From Costertonia aggregata (lineage in GTDB: Bacteria; Bacteroidota; Bacteroidia; Flavobacteriales; Flavobacteriaceae), in contig NZ_CP058595.1 in assembly GCF_013402795.1 (NCBI RefSeq), positions 1,647,501 to 1,711,500 of the forward strand: DNA of 64,000 bases. Reading direction: 5' to 3'. Each line of letters opens with the position of its first letter. The stretch's first letter is position 1. Of this stretch, positions 1-8,986 are shown piece after piece. Below the pieces are notes generated by a model. That model had not been told where the DNA came from and did no database searches. It saw only the letters and a list, made by a program, of their open reading frames with translations. The translations under genes were made by a program, and so were the position numbers.

Positions 1-1
1 A

Positions 2-397
2 CGTTTTTTTATTTGGAAAGAGGGTGTGGATAGCACCAAATTCTTTACCGTTGCGCCTTATCTATTTACATCGCAACGTAGCTTTAATACGAGACGGCCC
101 GCCACTGAAACTATTGAAGCCCTGGAGGATTGCCATATTTGGCAAATTCACTTTGACGACCACAAACGGCTATTAAAGCTTCCTGTTTACAATGAGTTAG
201 CTCAAAAAATCACACAGGAAGTTCAGTTTTTTACTGAAAACATCCTATTTGAGCTCCAAAACCAAACCGCAGAGCAACGCTACAACAACCTGTTGAGCAA
301 TAGACCTGAATTACTGCAACGCGTTCAGCTCAAACATCTTGCTTCATACTTAGGGGTAACGCAACAGTCTTTAAGCAGAATCCGAAAGAATATTTGA
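2..397 (+). CDS. Crp/Fnr family transcriptional regulator, 5'-truncated by window edge
   Basis: The frame is open to the left edge, so the gene begins outside the window and the in-frame GTG at 26 is internal. The visible part holds the end of a cyclic-nucleotide-binding-like fold (FFIWKEGV...VAPYLFTSQRSF), a long linking helix and a C-terminal helix-turn-helix (LKHLASYLGVTQQSLSRIRK) of Crp type ending in the usual SRIRKN. This arrangement is typical of the many Crp/Fnr-like regulators of Bacteroidota, which usually lack the cAMP-binding residues and whose ligand is unknown. The next gene begins 69 bp downstream with its own promoter-like box, so it may be a target. Confidence 0.85.
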   Translation, partial: RFFIWKEGVDSTKFFTVAPYLFTSQRSFNTRRPATETIEALEDCHIWQIHFDDHKRLLKLPVYNELAQKITQEVQFFTENILFELQNQTAEQRYNNLLSNRPELLQRVQLKHLASYLGVTQQSLSRIRKNI

Positions 398-447
398 TAA
401 GTCGCCCGTATTTACCAAATGGTAAGTGTAATCACATCGTTTTAAAA

Positions 448-455
448 TAGTTTTG
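448..455 (+). promoter_or_regulatory. Putative -7 box (TAGTTTTG) for the SRPBCC gene
   Basis: It matches the Bacteroidota -7 consensus TAnnTTTG, 11 bp before the ATG at 467. No clear TTG -33 element lies at the expected distance. A short inverted repeat, TTACC-AAAT-GGTAA (412-425), lies just upstream and could be an operator. Confidence 0.35.
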
Positions 456-466
456 AAAAAAACAAA

Positions 467-952
467 ATGAAACCGATTGCATTTATTTTTATATTATTAA
501 TGATTACTGGTATGAACTCGCAACAAATAGAGCAAAGCGATAAGCATTTTTGGCATAATTTAGAAACTTCTGCGCCCCCCGAAGCCATTTGGAAAATATG
601 GACAGATGTTCCCCAGTGGAAAAATTGGGATACTGGATTAAAAGATGCAACTCTTCAAGGAATCTTTAGGCTGAATACCAAGGGTAAGATCATCTCCTTG
701 AAAGGTAGGTCTTCCAAATTTAAAATCATTGAATTCAAAGAAGGAGAATCCTATACGTTCAAAACCCAACTCCCATTGGGAGGACTTTATGTAAAACGAT
801 TTCTACAAATGAAAAACGGAAGAACCTGTTTTACGCACGAGGTTTGGTTCAAAGGTTTGAGTTCTCGCCTTTTTGCCAAAAATTTTGGAGCTGTATTCAG
901 AGAAATGCTTCCGGAGACAATGCATAACATTAAAGAAATCGCTGAACAATGA
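467..952 (+). CDS. SRPBCC (START-like) family protein
   Basis: 161 residues. A hydrophobic N-terminus (IAFIFILLMITGM) could be a signal peptide or membrane anchor. The rest resembles the polyketide cyclase/SRPBCC ligand-binding fold: an early PPEAIWKIWTDVPQWKNWDTG segment, as in the family's typical 'vWxlltDpe.w..W' start, then beta strands and a final amphipathic helix. The family binds hydrophobic ligands in a deep cavity, but the ligand here is unknown. The stop overlaps the next start by 4 bp (ATGA), so the two genes are probably translationally coupled. Confidence 0.65.
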   Translation: MKPIAFIFILLMITGMNSQQIEQSDKHFWHNLETSAPPEAIWKIWTDVPQWKNWDTGLKDATLQGIFRLNTKGKIISLKGRSSKFKIIEFKEGESYTFKTQLPLGGLYVKRFLQMKNGRTCFTHEVWFKGLSSRLFAKNFGAVFREMLPETMHNIKEIAEQ

Positions 953-1326
953 TAGCACTAAAAATAATGTATACGGCAAACATAATCGTAGCTGGGTGGA
1001 TAAGTATTACGAGTTTGTTCTATCCCAAAAAAGCACTGATTACGGTATTCGAAAACAGCATTGCGTACTCCGAGGCCATACGCTTGATAGGGTCTTTATG
1101 GGGCGCTATCTTCATTCTTTCCGTTTTTGGGTTATTCTATCCCAAGAAAATGGCTTTGGTTTTGCTTTTTCAACTCATATACAAGGGCTCTTGGGTATTT
1201 TTTGTAATGCTTCCCTCGATTATGAACAAACAGGTTTATCCAAAAGGTATGGGAATATTTTTTGTTGTTTGGTGTATACTGCTCCCTTTTATCATTCCTT
1301 GGAAGTATATCTTTTCAACTACCTGA
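949..1326 (+). CDS. Small four-helix integral membrane protein, unknown function
   Basis: 125 residues with about four hydrophobic segments (IMYTANIIVAGWISITSLF; AIRLIGSLWGAIFILSVFGLF; ALVLLFQLIYKGSWVFFVML; GIFFVVWCILLPFIIPW). It starts inside the stop of the SRPBCC gene, so the two form a cotranscribed pair. I do not recognise a named family. The topology resembles DoxX-like or other small four-helix proteins, but no diagnostic motif is visible. Confidence 0.6.
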   Translation: MIALKIMYTANIIVAGWISITSLFYPKKALITVFENSIAYSEAIRLIGSLWGAIFILSVFGLFYPKKMALVLLFQLIYKGSWVFFVMLPSIMNKQVYPKGMGIFFVVWCILLPFIIPWKYIFSTT

Positions 1327-1342
1327 TTCATTTAAAAATATC

Positions 1343-1363
1343 AACCTCGGCATCATCGGGGTT
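1343..1363. terminator. Possible bidirectional terminator between convergent genes
   Basis: Stem AACCTCG (1343-1349) pairs with CGGGGTT (1357-1363) with one G-T wobble and a 7-nt loop. A/T-rich tails lie on both sides. It sits between the plus-strand membrane protein and the minus-strand patatin gene. Confidence 0.4.
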
Positions 1364-1471
1364 TATTTAACATGTGTACATTTCATAATCCCCAATACAA
1401 TTTGAGTAATCAGCCTTTTCGACTGAAGCTGGGTAACAATTTCGGTTAACCTTAAAAGTCTTGGTTTTGGG

Positions 1472-2260
1472 CTATCCATTTTGTTTTTCTATTTCCTCTA
1501 GCCTTTTTATCACATTTTCATAACCAATTTGATAGGCTTTTTCGATACCTTTTCGGTCCAATACACCAATCTTTTCCAGCTCGGTATATTCAAAAAGGAG
1601 ATTGCAGGAATCCAATTTTTTTCTGTTGATGGCGTAAATCATCAATCCGGTTACCCTGCCCGTGATCTGCCATGAATTTTTTAAGGCGTTTTTATACAGG
1701 TTGTTCACAACCGACACATTACTGCCTATGGTAAAATCAACTTTTTCTTTTATCGGTTCCAACGGAAAATTGTTCATGATACCACCATCGGCATAGAGTT
1801 CACCCTCTAATTCAACCGGACTAAAAACAGGGGGCAATGCTGCAGATGCCAATAAAGGCATGATCAATTCGCCTTTTGAAAAGAACTTTTCCTCTCCTTT
1901 TTGCAGGTTGGTAGCGACCACGTGCAATTCTCGCCCCAAGGCCTCAAAACTGTTATCCGGAAAGTAGCCCTTGAAAATTTCAAAATATTTATCGGTGTCG
2001 ATAAATCCTGGCTTTAAAATAGTGAGGAAATTATATTTGAAAAGAGGGGTTTCCTTAAAAAAAGCCAACATGTCCTGTATAGAGTTACCGTTGGCGTAAA
2101 GTGCGCCCACCAGAGCACCTACGCTGCTGCCGCTAACGATTTTGGGATGAATGCCGTATTCGCCCAAAGCCTGTATCATCCCAATGTGTGCCATGCCACG
2201 GACTCCCCCTCCAGAGAGTACCAAGCCCAGCTTTTTGTTTTGTATTTGGGGAATCGTCAT
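1472..2260 (-). CDS. Patatin-like phospholipase family protein
   Basis: 263 residues from the ATG at 2260; a TTG two codons further upstream is less likely. It shows the oxyanion motif LSGGGVRGMAHIG, the nucleophile elbow GSSVG (Ser) and the catalytic aspartate in YADGG (DGG motif), in patatin order and spacing. It lacks a signal peptide and transmembrane segment, so it is probably a cytoplasmic or peripheral lipid acyl hydrolase of the RssA/YchK-like bacterial group. It lies downstream of the HtrA protease gene on the same strand, but a strong hairpin separates them. Confidence 0.9.
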   Translation of the reverse strand: MTIPQIQNKKLGLVLSGGGVRGMAHIGMIQALGEYGIHPKIVSGSSVGALVGALYANGNSIQDMLAFFKETPLFKYNFLTILKPGFIDTDKYFEIFKGYFPDNSFEALGRELHVVATNLQKGEEKFFSKGELIMPLLASAALPPVFSPVELEGELYADGGIMNNFPLEPIKEKVDFTIGSNVSVVNNLYKNALKNSWQITGRVTGLMIYAINRKKLDSCNLLFEYTELEKIGVLDRKGIEKAYQIGYENVIKRLEEIEKQNG

Positions 2261-2270
2261 AGGCAATACT

Positions 2271-2305
2271 TAAAAAAACCGTGACGAACACTCTTCGCCA
2301 CGGTT
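2271..2305 (-). terminator. Rho-independent terminator of the HtrA-type protease gene
   Basis: AACCGTG (2277-2283) pairs with CACGGTT (2299-2305), and an inner CGAA/TTCG pairing extends the stem. On the minus strand the hairpin runs into a T tract (A run at 2272-2278 on the plus strand). Confidence 0.8.
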
Positions 2306-2335
2306 CAAAATTACACTATTCTGTTTATTTAAAAT

Positions 2336-3868
2336 TTAGGAATCCATTCCGAAGGCGTAGTAATATTTTCCGGGCGTGTCTTCATAGACCCCTTCGAGCA
2401 TTACACCGCCATCTTTATCTTCAAGAATCTTGGCCACATCATCAATGTCCCTTACCTTTTTACCATCAATATGGGTGATGATAAAACCTTCGCGCATTTG
2501 GGTTTCCTTTCTGATCTTACCTGGATAAAGTCGTGCCACTCTAACGCCACCATCAATATTCAACTCCTTGGCTTCATCTTTGGTCATACTTTCAAAATCG
2601 GCCCCTAATAGGTTCAAGACCTCTTTTTTCTCACGCCTTGTAATCTCTGTAGACCCGTTTGAATTTTCAAGTACGACCTGGTACTCTTTTTCCTGCCCAT
2701 TGCGCTTGACCGTTACGTTCACTTTATCCCCGGGACGTTGGCGTGCGATGATCTCTTGCAATCTAGGGGAAGTAGTTACCGCTACTTCATTGACCTTAAC
2801 AATGATATCGCCCGATTTAATGCCCGCTTTATCGGCTGCACTATCCTCTCCTACATTTTCGACCCAGACCCCTTTGGTAAACTCCACATCCTTTTCCTTC
2901 GCCAAACTACCGTCCATAGTCCTGATTGTAACCCCCAACATGCCTCTTTGCACACTCCCATATTTTAGAATATCCTCTACTACCTTAGTGACGATGTTGC
3001 TGGGAACAGCAAATCCATATCCATTATAAGTACCGGTCCTGCTGGCGATTGCAGTATTGATACCTATTAGATTGCCTTGGAGATTAACTAGCGCTCCACC
3101 ACTATTTCCCGGGTTGATGGCGGCATCGGTCTGGATAAAGCTCTCAACAGCGAATTTCTCTTTATTGATGTTGATGTTTCTTGCCTTTGCACTAACGATA
3201 CCTGCCGTAACGGTGGAGTTTAAACCCATGGGATTACCCACGGCCAACACCCATTCGCCTACCTCTACATCATCCGAATTTACTAAGGCCATTGTTTTTA
3301 AATTGTTGGCTTTGATTTGCAACAAGGCCAAATCGGTAGTAGGGTCGGTTCCGATAACGGTAGCCTTATAGGTTTCATTATTGTACAGCGTAACCTCTAC
3401 CTCATCGGCATTATCGATTACATGGTTATTGGTAATGATATAACCTTTTTCGTTGATAATTACACCAGAACCCGTGCCGTACATGGGTTGCGGCTCTAAC
3501 CTACCCTCAGGCATTTGAGGCGAATCCTTGAACATGTCCCCGAAAAAATCTCGAAACGGATCGGGCAATTGCCGATACTCAAAGCGTTGTATGTTACCAT
3601 TGGGCCGCGTTTGGGTAGACTTAATATGTACTACGGCATCCAGTACCTTATCAGTGGTTTGGGTAAAATCAAGAGGTGTAATGTTCCCCTCTTTATCAGC
3701 GGTGTAGAGTACATTTTGACCTTGTACACCGCTTACTTGTTGTAGCGTGATTGCTTCTTTTTTAAACCATTGACTGCCTCCGATTACCGCACCGCTCACC
3801 AATAAGGCGATCAGGGCAGAGAAGCAATATACTTTCCATGTTTTTTGTTCTTTATTTTTCTTTATCAT
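2336..3868 (-). CDS. DegQ/HtrA-family periplasmic serine endoprotease
   Basis: 510 residues. An N-terminal membrane/signal segment (CFSALIALLVSGAVIGGSQW) is followed by a trypsin-like domain with the triad His (TNNHVID), Asp (TTDLALLQI) and Ser (GNSGGALVN), then two PDZ domains. PDZ1 begins near RGMLGVTIRTMDG; PDZ2 covers roughly the last 90 residues. The family degrades and refolds misfolded envelope proteins. Domain order and length match Do/DegP-type proteases. The stand-alone gene is next to hsp20, so this is a local protein quality-control neighbourhood. Confidence 0.93.
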   Translation of the reverse strand: MIKKNKEQKTWKVYCFSALIALLVSGAVIGGSQWFKKEAITLQQVSGVQGQNVLYTADKEGNITPLDFTQTTDKVLDAVVHIKSTQTRPNGNIQRFEYRQLPDPFRDFFGDMFKDSPQMPEGRLEPQPMYGTGSGVIINEKGYIITNNHVIDNADEVEVTLYNNETYKATVIGTDPTTDLALLQIKANNLKTMALVNSDDVEVGEWVLAVGNPMGLNSTVTAGIVSAKARNININKEKFAVESFIQTDAAINPGNSGGALVNLQGNLIGINTAIASRTGTYNGYGFAVPSNIVTKVVEDILKYGSVQRGMLGVTIRTMDGSLAKEKDVEFTKGVWVENVGEDSAADKAGIKSGDIIVKVNEVAVTTSPRLQEIIARQRPGDKVNVTVKRNGQEKEYQVVLENSNGSTEITRREKKEVLNLLGADFESMTKDEAKELNIDGGVRVARLYPGKIRKETQMREGFIITHIDGKKVRDIDDVAKILEDKDGGVMLEGVYEDTPGKYYYAFGMDS

Positions 3869-3964
3869 TATCCACTATTTTTAATTGAACTTTTATTTTG
3901 CAAACATTGTAAAACCTTAAGTAATAATAGGGCCAGCTCACCTTGAATCTTTCTTAAAAGGGTA

Positions 3965-3986
3965 GGGATGGGAAAATTCCCATCCC
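3965..3986 (-). terminator. Hairpin downstream of hsp20
   Basis: GGGATGGG (3965-3972) pairs with CCCATCCC (3979-3986) across a 6-nt loop. On the minus strand it lies 17 bp after the hsp20 stop and is followed by a modest CTTTT tail. It could terminate hsp20 or insulate the protease gene. Confidence 0.6.
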
Positions 3987-4003
3987 CGAGACCCACCATG
4001 TTC

Positions 4004-4459
4004 TTATGAAATTTTGATTGTTCTGGCCGGTTTTTGTTTCGCCTCATCTTTTTTTGGCAGATGAATGCTCAAAATACCGTCATGGTATTTCCCCTCGATT
4101 TTGTGGTCCTCTACCGTTTCAGGAAGCGTAAAACTTCTCTTGAACGAAGAGTAACCAAACTCACGACGGGTGTAAGTCTCATTTTGTTCCTCGTTCTTTT
4201 CTTCCAACTCAGTCGAAATCGAAAGCACATTGTTATCGATACTGATATTGAAATCAGTCTTTTTTAAACCCGGTACGGCCATTTCAACAAAATAGGCTTC
4301 CCCAGTTTCCCTAATGTTCACGGCAGGCAATGTTATGCCCGAATTAAAATTTGTGTTGAACATAGAACTAATGTCTCTGCCGAACCAATCGTCTATCCAA
4401 GAATTTAAGTTCGGTCTGACTACAGTGCCATTTTTTGGCAAGGTTACCAAAGTACTCAT
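4004..4459 (-). CDS. Hsp20/alpha-crystallin small heat-shock protein
   Basis: 151 residues from the ATG at 4459; the frame extends nine codons further, but MSTLVTLPK is the natural start. The alpha-crystallin domain runs from about LPAVNIRETGEAYFVEMAVPGLKK to the end. It includes the hallmark GxLxI-type motif (HDGILSIHLPK) and the REFGYSSFKRSFTLPE beta-strand segment. Small Hsp20s are ATP-independent holdases in the cytoplasm. Monocistronic, with a hairpin behind it. The N-terminus (SWIDDWFGRDISSMF) resembles other flavobacterial Hsp20s. Confidence 0.93.
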   Translation of the reverse strand: MSTLVTLPKNGTVVRPNLNSWIDDWFGRDISSMFNTNFNSGITLPAVNIRETGEAYFVEMAVPGLKKTDFNISIDNNVLSISTELEEKNEEQNETYTRREFGYSSFKRSFTLPETVEDHKIEGKYHDGILSIHLPKKDEAKQKPARTIKIS

Positions 4460-4578
4460 AACTACATAAAATTTAAGGTTAAACAATTAATTATCAAAGT
4501 GTTGTTGTAATCCTGTAAACAATCCCAAACTGAAATATTGACATTGTTAATACTGTCAGAACATCACAACTGTCATTT

Positions 4579-4746
4579 TTACTGTTTTTTATCGGTCTTT
4601 TGATGTCCGCTCTTTTTCCTTTTCAATTTCAAAGAAAAAAAACCGTCGCTGCGGAAGATATCTTGCAGGAGTATTTTAGAAGTCAAATACAAAAAAGCAA
4701 TATATACAACCGTCAAAATAGATAGACCGTATGCTAACTTTTCCAT
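4579..4746 (-). CDS. Small single-span membrane protein, hypothetical
   Basis: 55 residues from the ATG at 4746. One N-terminal transmembrane helix (LAYGLSILTVVYIAFLYL) is followed by a very basic tail (LKLKRKKSGHQKTDKKQ), the usual inside-positive pattern. I recognise no family. It lies upstream of hsp20 on the same strand. The 232 bp between its start and the arsenosugar cluster contain no gene I can support. Confidence 0.4.
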   Translation of the reverse strand: MEKLAYGLSILTVVYIAFLYLTSKILLQDIFRSDGFFSLKLKRKKSGHQKTDKKQ

Positions 4747-5023
4747 ACTATAAATAATGTAAGAACTATTATTACAACTGTAAATCGACAAATCCTATGC
4801 CAAAAAAACAGTGGCATTTGCTAAATTTTTTCTAAAATTTCAGTTCAAAGCGTCGCTTCTTGAGTCTTTTTTTCGATGATTTGAATGGTACTCAATACAC
4901 AATGACTTTCGGTAGAACTGTTCTTATGTTAAATTTATCCCAAGATGTAAGTCACAAAATTAATCACGACCAAACCCAAACATCATATTTATCGTATGTT
5001 TACAAAAAAGTATTCCTAATTTG

Positions 5024-5716
5024 ATGTTCTCCACATATCATAGAACCGCTATTTTGATTTTTGCAAATTCCGCTACAGAAGATGCAAAACAGAAAGCTAT
5101 ACCAAATACCGATACTTTATTTCGCGAACTTACCAAGCATACCTTGCGCGAGGTCCAAAAAACCAATATCCCCTATTTTCATTATACCGAAAAAGAGCAA
5201 ACGGGAAATTCTTTTGGCGAACGTTTTACAAACGCCATACAATCTGTTTTTGACCTGGGGTTTGAACGCATCATTACCATAGGGAACGATACGCCGCAGC
5301 TAAAAGCGACCCATTTGGTCGAGGCCGAAAAAGCACTACGGGAAAATAAAACTGTTTTAGGACCTTCTTTGGACGGCGGATTTTATTTGATGGGGCTACA
5401 TAAATCCAATTTTGACATTGATATCTTCAAACGCTTGCCTTGGCAACGCTTTAGTTTATGGAACAGAATATCGGATGTATTAAAAAATACCGATTGTTCT
5501 ATTCATAGTTTGCCCGTATTGAGCGATATTGATTCTTTAAGCGATATACAACGATTAAACGCTTTTAGAAAATCGATCTCAAAAACACTTCTTAAAATAC
5601 TTTCACTTTTACTAAAGGGCCACAATAATATATCAAACTTTTTTTTACAATTTTATTTTACCCTTACCGTACATAGACTTTTCAACAAGGGCTCTCCTGC
5701 TGTATTGCATTTCTAA
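5024..5716 (+). CDS. DUF2064 / TIGR04282-type transferase of arsenosugar biosynthesis clusters
   Basis: 230 residues from the ATG at 5024 (a TTG lies one codon before). The GT-A-like fold is related to CofC and MobA. Visible elements are an N-terminal FANSA.EDAKQK segment (normally the nucleotide-binding 'pxpGxvKTRL' loop, here degenerate), FERIITIGNDTPQL (metal-binding D within GNDxP) and LGPSLDGGFYLMGL, the family's most conserved stretch. These proteins (formerly 'transferase 1, rSAM/selenodomain-associated') occur with the radical SAM protein ArsS, as here, eight kilobases downstream on the same strand. Donor and acceptor are unknown. First gene of a six-gene colinear cluster. Confidence 0.85.
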   Translation: MFSTYHRTAILIFANSATEDAKQKAIPNTDTLFRELTKHTLREVQKTNIPYFHYTEKEQTGNSFGERFTNAIQSVFDLGFERIITIGNDTPQLKATHLVEAEKALRENKTVLGPSLDGGFYLMGLHKSNFDIDIFKRLPWQRFSLWNRISDVLKNTDCSIHSLPVLSDIDSLSDIQRLNAFRKSISKTLLKILSLLLKGHNNISNFFLQFYFTLTVHRLFNKGSPAVLHF

Positions 5717-5773
5717 GGTTTATTTCAACGGGATGATCGACCATCCCATTTTCTAACAAATTCAATATCATAC

Positions 5774-8700
5774 ATGAAGTATTTGATGTTGGCCATGACC
5801 TTGTTCATGACCACAATGCTATTGGCACAGGAAACCGTATCGGGAACCGTAACCGATGCCAGCGGGGTGGCCATTCCCTTCGTTAACGTAATATTACAAG
5901 GCTCCGATACAGGGGCGACTACCGATGAACTAGGCAAATATGCCTTGAATGTTCCCGGATTAACGGGCACGCTAAGGTTTTCAATTTTAGGGTTTGAAAC
6001 TTACACGATAGCCGTAGATAATAGAACAATCATAAACGTTCAACTTGCCGAGTCTTCGGAACAGTTGAACGAAGTTGTCCTGACCGCCCTTGGCCTAAAG
6101 CGTACCACAAAAGAATTGGGCTATGTGGTACAAAGCCTGGATGCTGAAGGAGTAAATGAAGTAAAAGCGGTAAATTTTTTGGATAACCTTGCGGGAAAAC
6201 TCGCTGGTGTTACCATTAACCAAGGGGCGACAGGGGTCGGCTCCTCCTCTAAAATCACCATTCGTGGAGAGGCTTCGTTTTCAAACAACAACCCACTCTT
6301 TGTGGTCGATGGGGTGCCGATAAACAACAACTCGGTCTTCAATTTTACGAATGAGGCCGCTGCCGGTTTTCAGGAAATCGATTTTGGTAACGGTGCCATG
6401 GAGGTCAATCCAGACGATATTGCCGAGGTTTCCGTCTTAAAGGGGCCCAGTGCCGCTGCGCTATATGGTACACGGGCTTCGAACGGGGTTATCGTCATCG
6501 AGACCAAAAGAGGAAGAAACTCCCAAGGGCTGGGTATTAGTTATAACACCAGTTTCTTTGTGGATTCTGCCTTTCAATTGCCCGATTTTCAGAATGAATT
6601 CGGTCAAGGTCAATCTGGAGTATTCGAGTTCGTAGATGGTCTCGGCGGCGGTATCAGCGATAATATTACCTATAGTTGGGGGCCACGTTTGGATGCGGGA
6701 AATTTGATTCCACAATTTGACAGTCCCGTAACCTTGCCCGATGGCACTATCGTGCGTGGCGGTGATACGGCACTGTATAACGGGTTGCCCATAACACCGA
6801 CCGAATTTCGTTCCAATCCCGATAATTTGAAAGACTTTTATCAAACGGGGACAACCTTTATCAATAACATTGCTATTTCCAACGGATTCGAAAAAGGGAA
6901 TTACCGCCTATCGTTTACCGATCTGCGGAGCGAGTCCATTATACCTGGGGTAAATCTGGACAGACAAACCGTAAGCGCGCGTTTAGGTTTTTCGCCGACG
7001 GAAAAGTTACGCATCAATTCCTCGATAAACTATGTGAATTCGCAAAGCGACAACCGCCCTTCAAACGGCTATGGTTCGGAAAACGTAAACTATTCCTTAG
7101 TGGCATGGGGGCCTCGTTCACTCAATATCGATAGCCTTCGGGAGTATTGGCAGCCGGGATTGGAAGGTGTACAACAGTATTCGTACAACTATACCTTTTT
7201 TGATAATCCCTTCTTTATCCTAAACGAAAATAGAAATTCCTTTGAACGGGACAGGGTGTTCGGAAACATATCGGCCAGCTATGATATTACTTCCCATCTT
7301 ACGGCGACCGTTCGTTCGGGGATGGATTACTCCAGCGAGCTGCGACAGCTACGCAGGGCTTTTAGTTCCAACAGGTTTCAAAATGGGGGCTATGCAGAAC
7401 ATGATGTGTTCTTTAGGGAAATAAATACTGATTTCCTTTTAAATTATACCAATCGGTTCAACAATTTTAAGATTGATATATCCTTGGGGGGCAACCGCCT
7501 GGACCAAAAAGCGTTTACTTCGCAATCACAGACTACTCGCTTGGCACAACCTGGTATTTTTCGCCTGTCCAATGCGGCATCGCCCATTGAGGTTTTCGAA
7601 TTTGAATCCAACAGGCGTATCAACAGTTTTTATGGTTTGGCCAAGTTCGGTTATAAAGATTTTCTCTTTTTGGATATTACGGGGCGCAACGATTGGTCCA
7701 GTGCCTTGGCCACACCTTTCTCTGTGGACAACACCTCTTTTTTCTATCCCTCGATATCCAGTAGTTTCATCCTGTCGAAGGTTGTTGTTCTGCCCCAAGC
7801 GATTTCATTTGCCCAATTACGGGCAAGTTGGGCACAGGTGGGCAACGATACCAATCCCTATCAAACAACGGGAGCATTTGTAGCGCAAACGCCATTTAAC
7901 GGCCAACCCACGTTTAGTAATCAGAATACAATTGCCAATCCCAACCTTAGACCGGAACGCACCTCCTCTTTTGAAGTTGGGGCAGACCTTCGTTTCTTTA
8001 AAGACCAGTTGCGTTTTGATATTTCGTATTACAATGCCTTGACCGAAGATCAGATTATTTCCCTCCCCATTGGCATCTCCTCAGGGTTTACGCAACAGGT
8101 GGTAAATGGCGGAAAAGTGCGCTCAAAAGGGGTTGAGATCATTGCCGGGATTTCTCCCGTCATTTCCAACGATTTTAAGTGGAACGCTACTTTCAATTTT
8201 AGTTCCAACCGTGCGACCGTAGAAGATTTACCTCAAGACGAAGGGCGGTTAACATTAGCTTTTTCAAGAATTTACGATAGTCAAAACCAAACGGTATTTT
8301 TACAGGTTGAAGAAGGTGGCCGCATAGGCGACCTATACGGTACCGGCTACTTGAAAAACAATAACGGAGATTTTGTCCTTACTAACGATGGGCGATACAT
8401 TCCGGACAACACCTTGCAAAAACTGGGCAACTACAATCCCGACTTTATGTTGGGCTTCAACAACCAATTCGCCTATAAAAATTGGAATTTGGGCTTTTTG
8501 TTGGATTGGCGGCAGGGCGGCATCATCGTTTCCCGTACCAGAGCTCTGGGGAACGTCGGCGGACAATTGGCAGAAACCGCTTTCAGGCCCGAAGGGGGGA
8601 TAGTTCCCAATGGGGTTGTAAATGTAGGAACTGAAGAAAATCCCATATTTGAACAAAATACGGTTGCTGTGACCGCCGAAAGTTACTATCGGCAGTTTTT

Positions 8701-8977
8701 TGACCGTAACCACGAGGAAAACAATACCTATGACGCCTCGTTTTTAAAACTACGGCAAATGAGTATCGGCTACACTTTTGACAATCTCAACATTTTTAAT
8801 CAAAACGCCTCGTTAAGCCTTTCGCTAATCGGTAGAAATTTATTTGCTATTACTGAAAATCCCCATTTTGACCCGGAACAATTGGCCGTTCAAGGGCAAG
8901 GTTTTGTAAGTGGTGTAGAAGACATGTCCTATGCGACTTCACGTAGTTTTGGTTTTAAGGCCGGGTTTAATTTTTAA
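5774..8977 (+). CDS. SusC/RagA family TonB-linked outer membrane receptor
   Basis: 1067 residues. A signal peptide (MKYLMLAMTLFMTTMLLAQ) precedes a carboxypeptidase-D-regulatory-like domain (about 20-95, ETVSGTVTDASG), a SusC-type plug (about 110-235, with ITIRGEASF, PLFVVDGVPINN and ASNGVIVIETKRG) and a long TonB-dependent barrel ending in an aromatic residue (FKAGFNF). It imports a substrate together with the SusD lipoprotein encoded 9 bp downstream. Neighbours are arsenosugar-type genes and a sodium symporter rather than glycosidases, so the substrate is probably not a polysaccharide. The gene starts 57 bp after the DUF2064 gene. Confidence 0.95.
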   Translation: MKYLMLAMTLFMTTMLLAQETVSGTVTDASGVAIPFVNVILQGSDTGATTDELGKYALNVPGLTGTLRFSILGFETYTIAVDNRTIINVQLAESSEQLNEVVLTALGLKRTTKELGYVVQSLDAEGVNEVKAVNFLDNLAGKLAGVTINQGATGVGSSSKITIRGEASFSNNNPLFVVDGVPINNNSVFNFTNEAAAGFQEIDFGNGAMEVNPDDIAEVSVLKGPSAAALYGTRASNGVIVIETKRGRNSQGLGISYNTSFFVDSAFQLPDFQNEFGQGQSGVFEFVDGLGGGISDNITYSWGPRLDAGNLIPQFDSPVTLPDGTIVRGGDTALYNGLPITPTEFRSNPDNLKDFYQTGTTFINNIAISNGFEKGNYRLSFTDLRSESIIPGVNLDRQTVSARLGFSPTEKLRINSSINYVNSQSDNRPSNGYGSENVNYSLVAWGPRSLNIDSLREYWQPGLEGVQQYSYNYTFFDNPFFILNENRNSFERDRVFGNISASYDITSHLTATVRSGMDYSSELRQLRRAFSSNRFQNGGYAEHDVFFREINTDFLLNYTNRFNNFKIDISLGGNRLDQKAFTSQSQTTRLAQPGIFRLSNAASPIEVFEFESNRRINSFYGLAKFGYKDFLFLDITGRNDWSSALATPFSVDNTSFFYPSISSSFILSKVVVLPQAISFAQLRASWAQVGNDTNPYQTTGAFVAQTPFNGQPTFSNQNTIANPNLRPERTSSFEVGADLRFFKDQLRFDISYYNALTEDQIISLPIGISSGFTQQVVNGGKVRSKGVEIIAGISPVISNDFKWNATFNFSSNRATVEDLPQDEGRLTLAFSRIYDSQNQTVFLQVEEGGRIGDLYGTGYLKNNNGDFVLTNDGRYIPDNTLQKLGNYNPDFMLGFNNQFAYKNWNLGFLLDWRQGGIIVSRTRALGNVGGQLAETAFRPEGGIVPNGVVNVGTEENPIFEQNTVAVTAESYYRQFFDRNHEENNTYDASFLKLRQMSIGYTFDNLNIFNQNASLSLSLIGRNLFAITENPHFDPEQLAVQGQGFVSGVEDMSYATSRSFGFKAGFNF

Positions 8978-8986
8978 GAAGAAGAA

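Noticed and set aside
873-1370. 165-codon ORF overlapping the SRPBCC and membrane protein genes
   Set aside because: It is in another frame of two genes that overlap by 4 bp and have coherent hydrophobic patterns; it is a shadow.
2568-3029. 153-codon plus-strand ORF
   Set aside because: Antisense to the PDZ region of the HtrA-type protease, Ser/Thr-rich as expected for a reverse-strand shadow.
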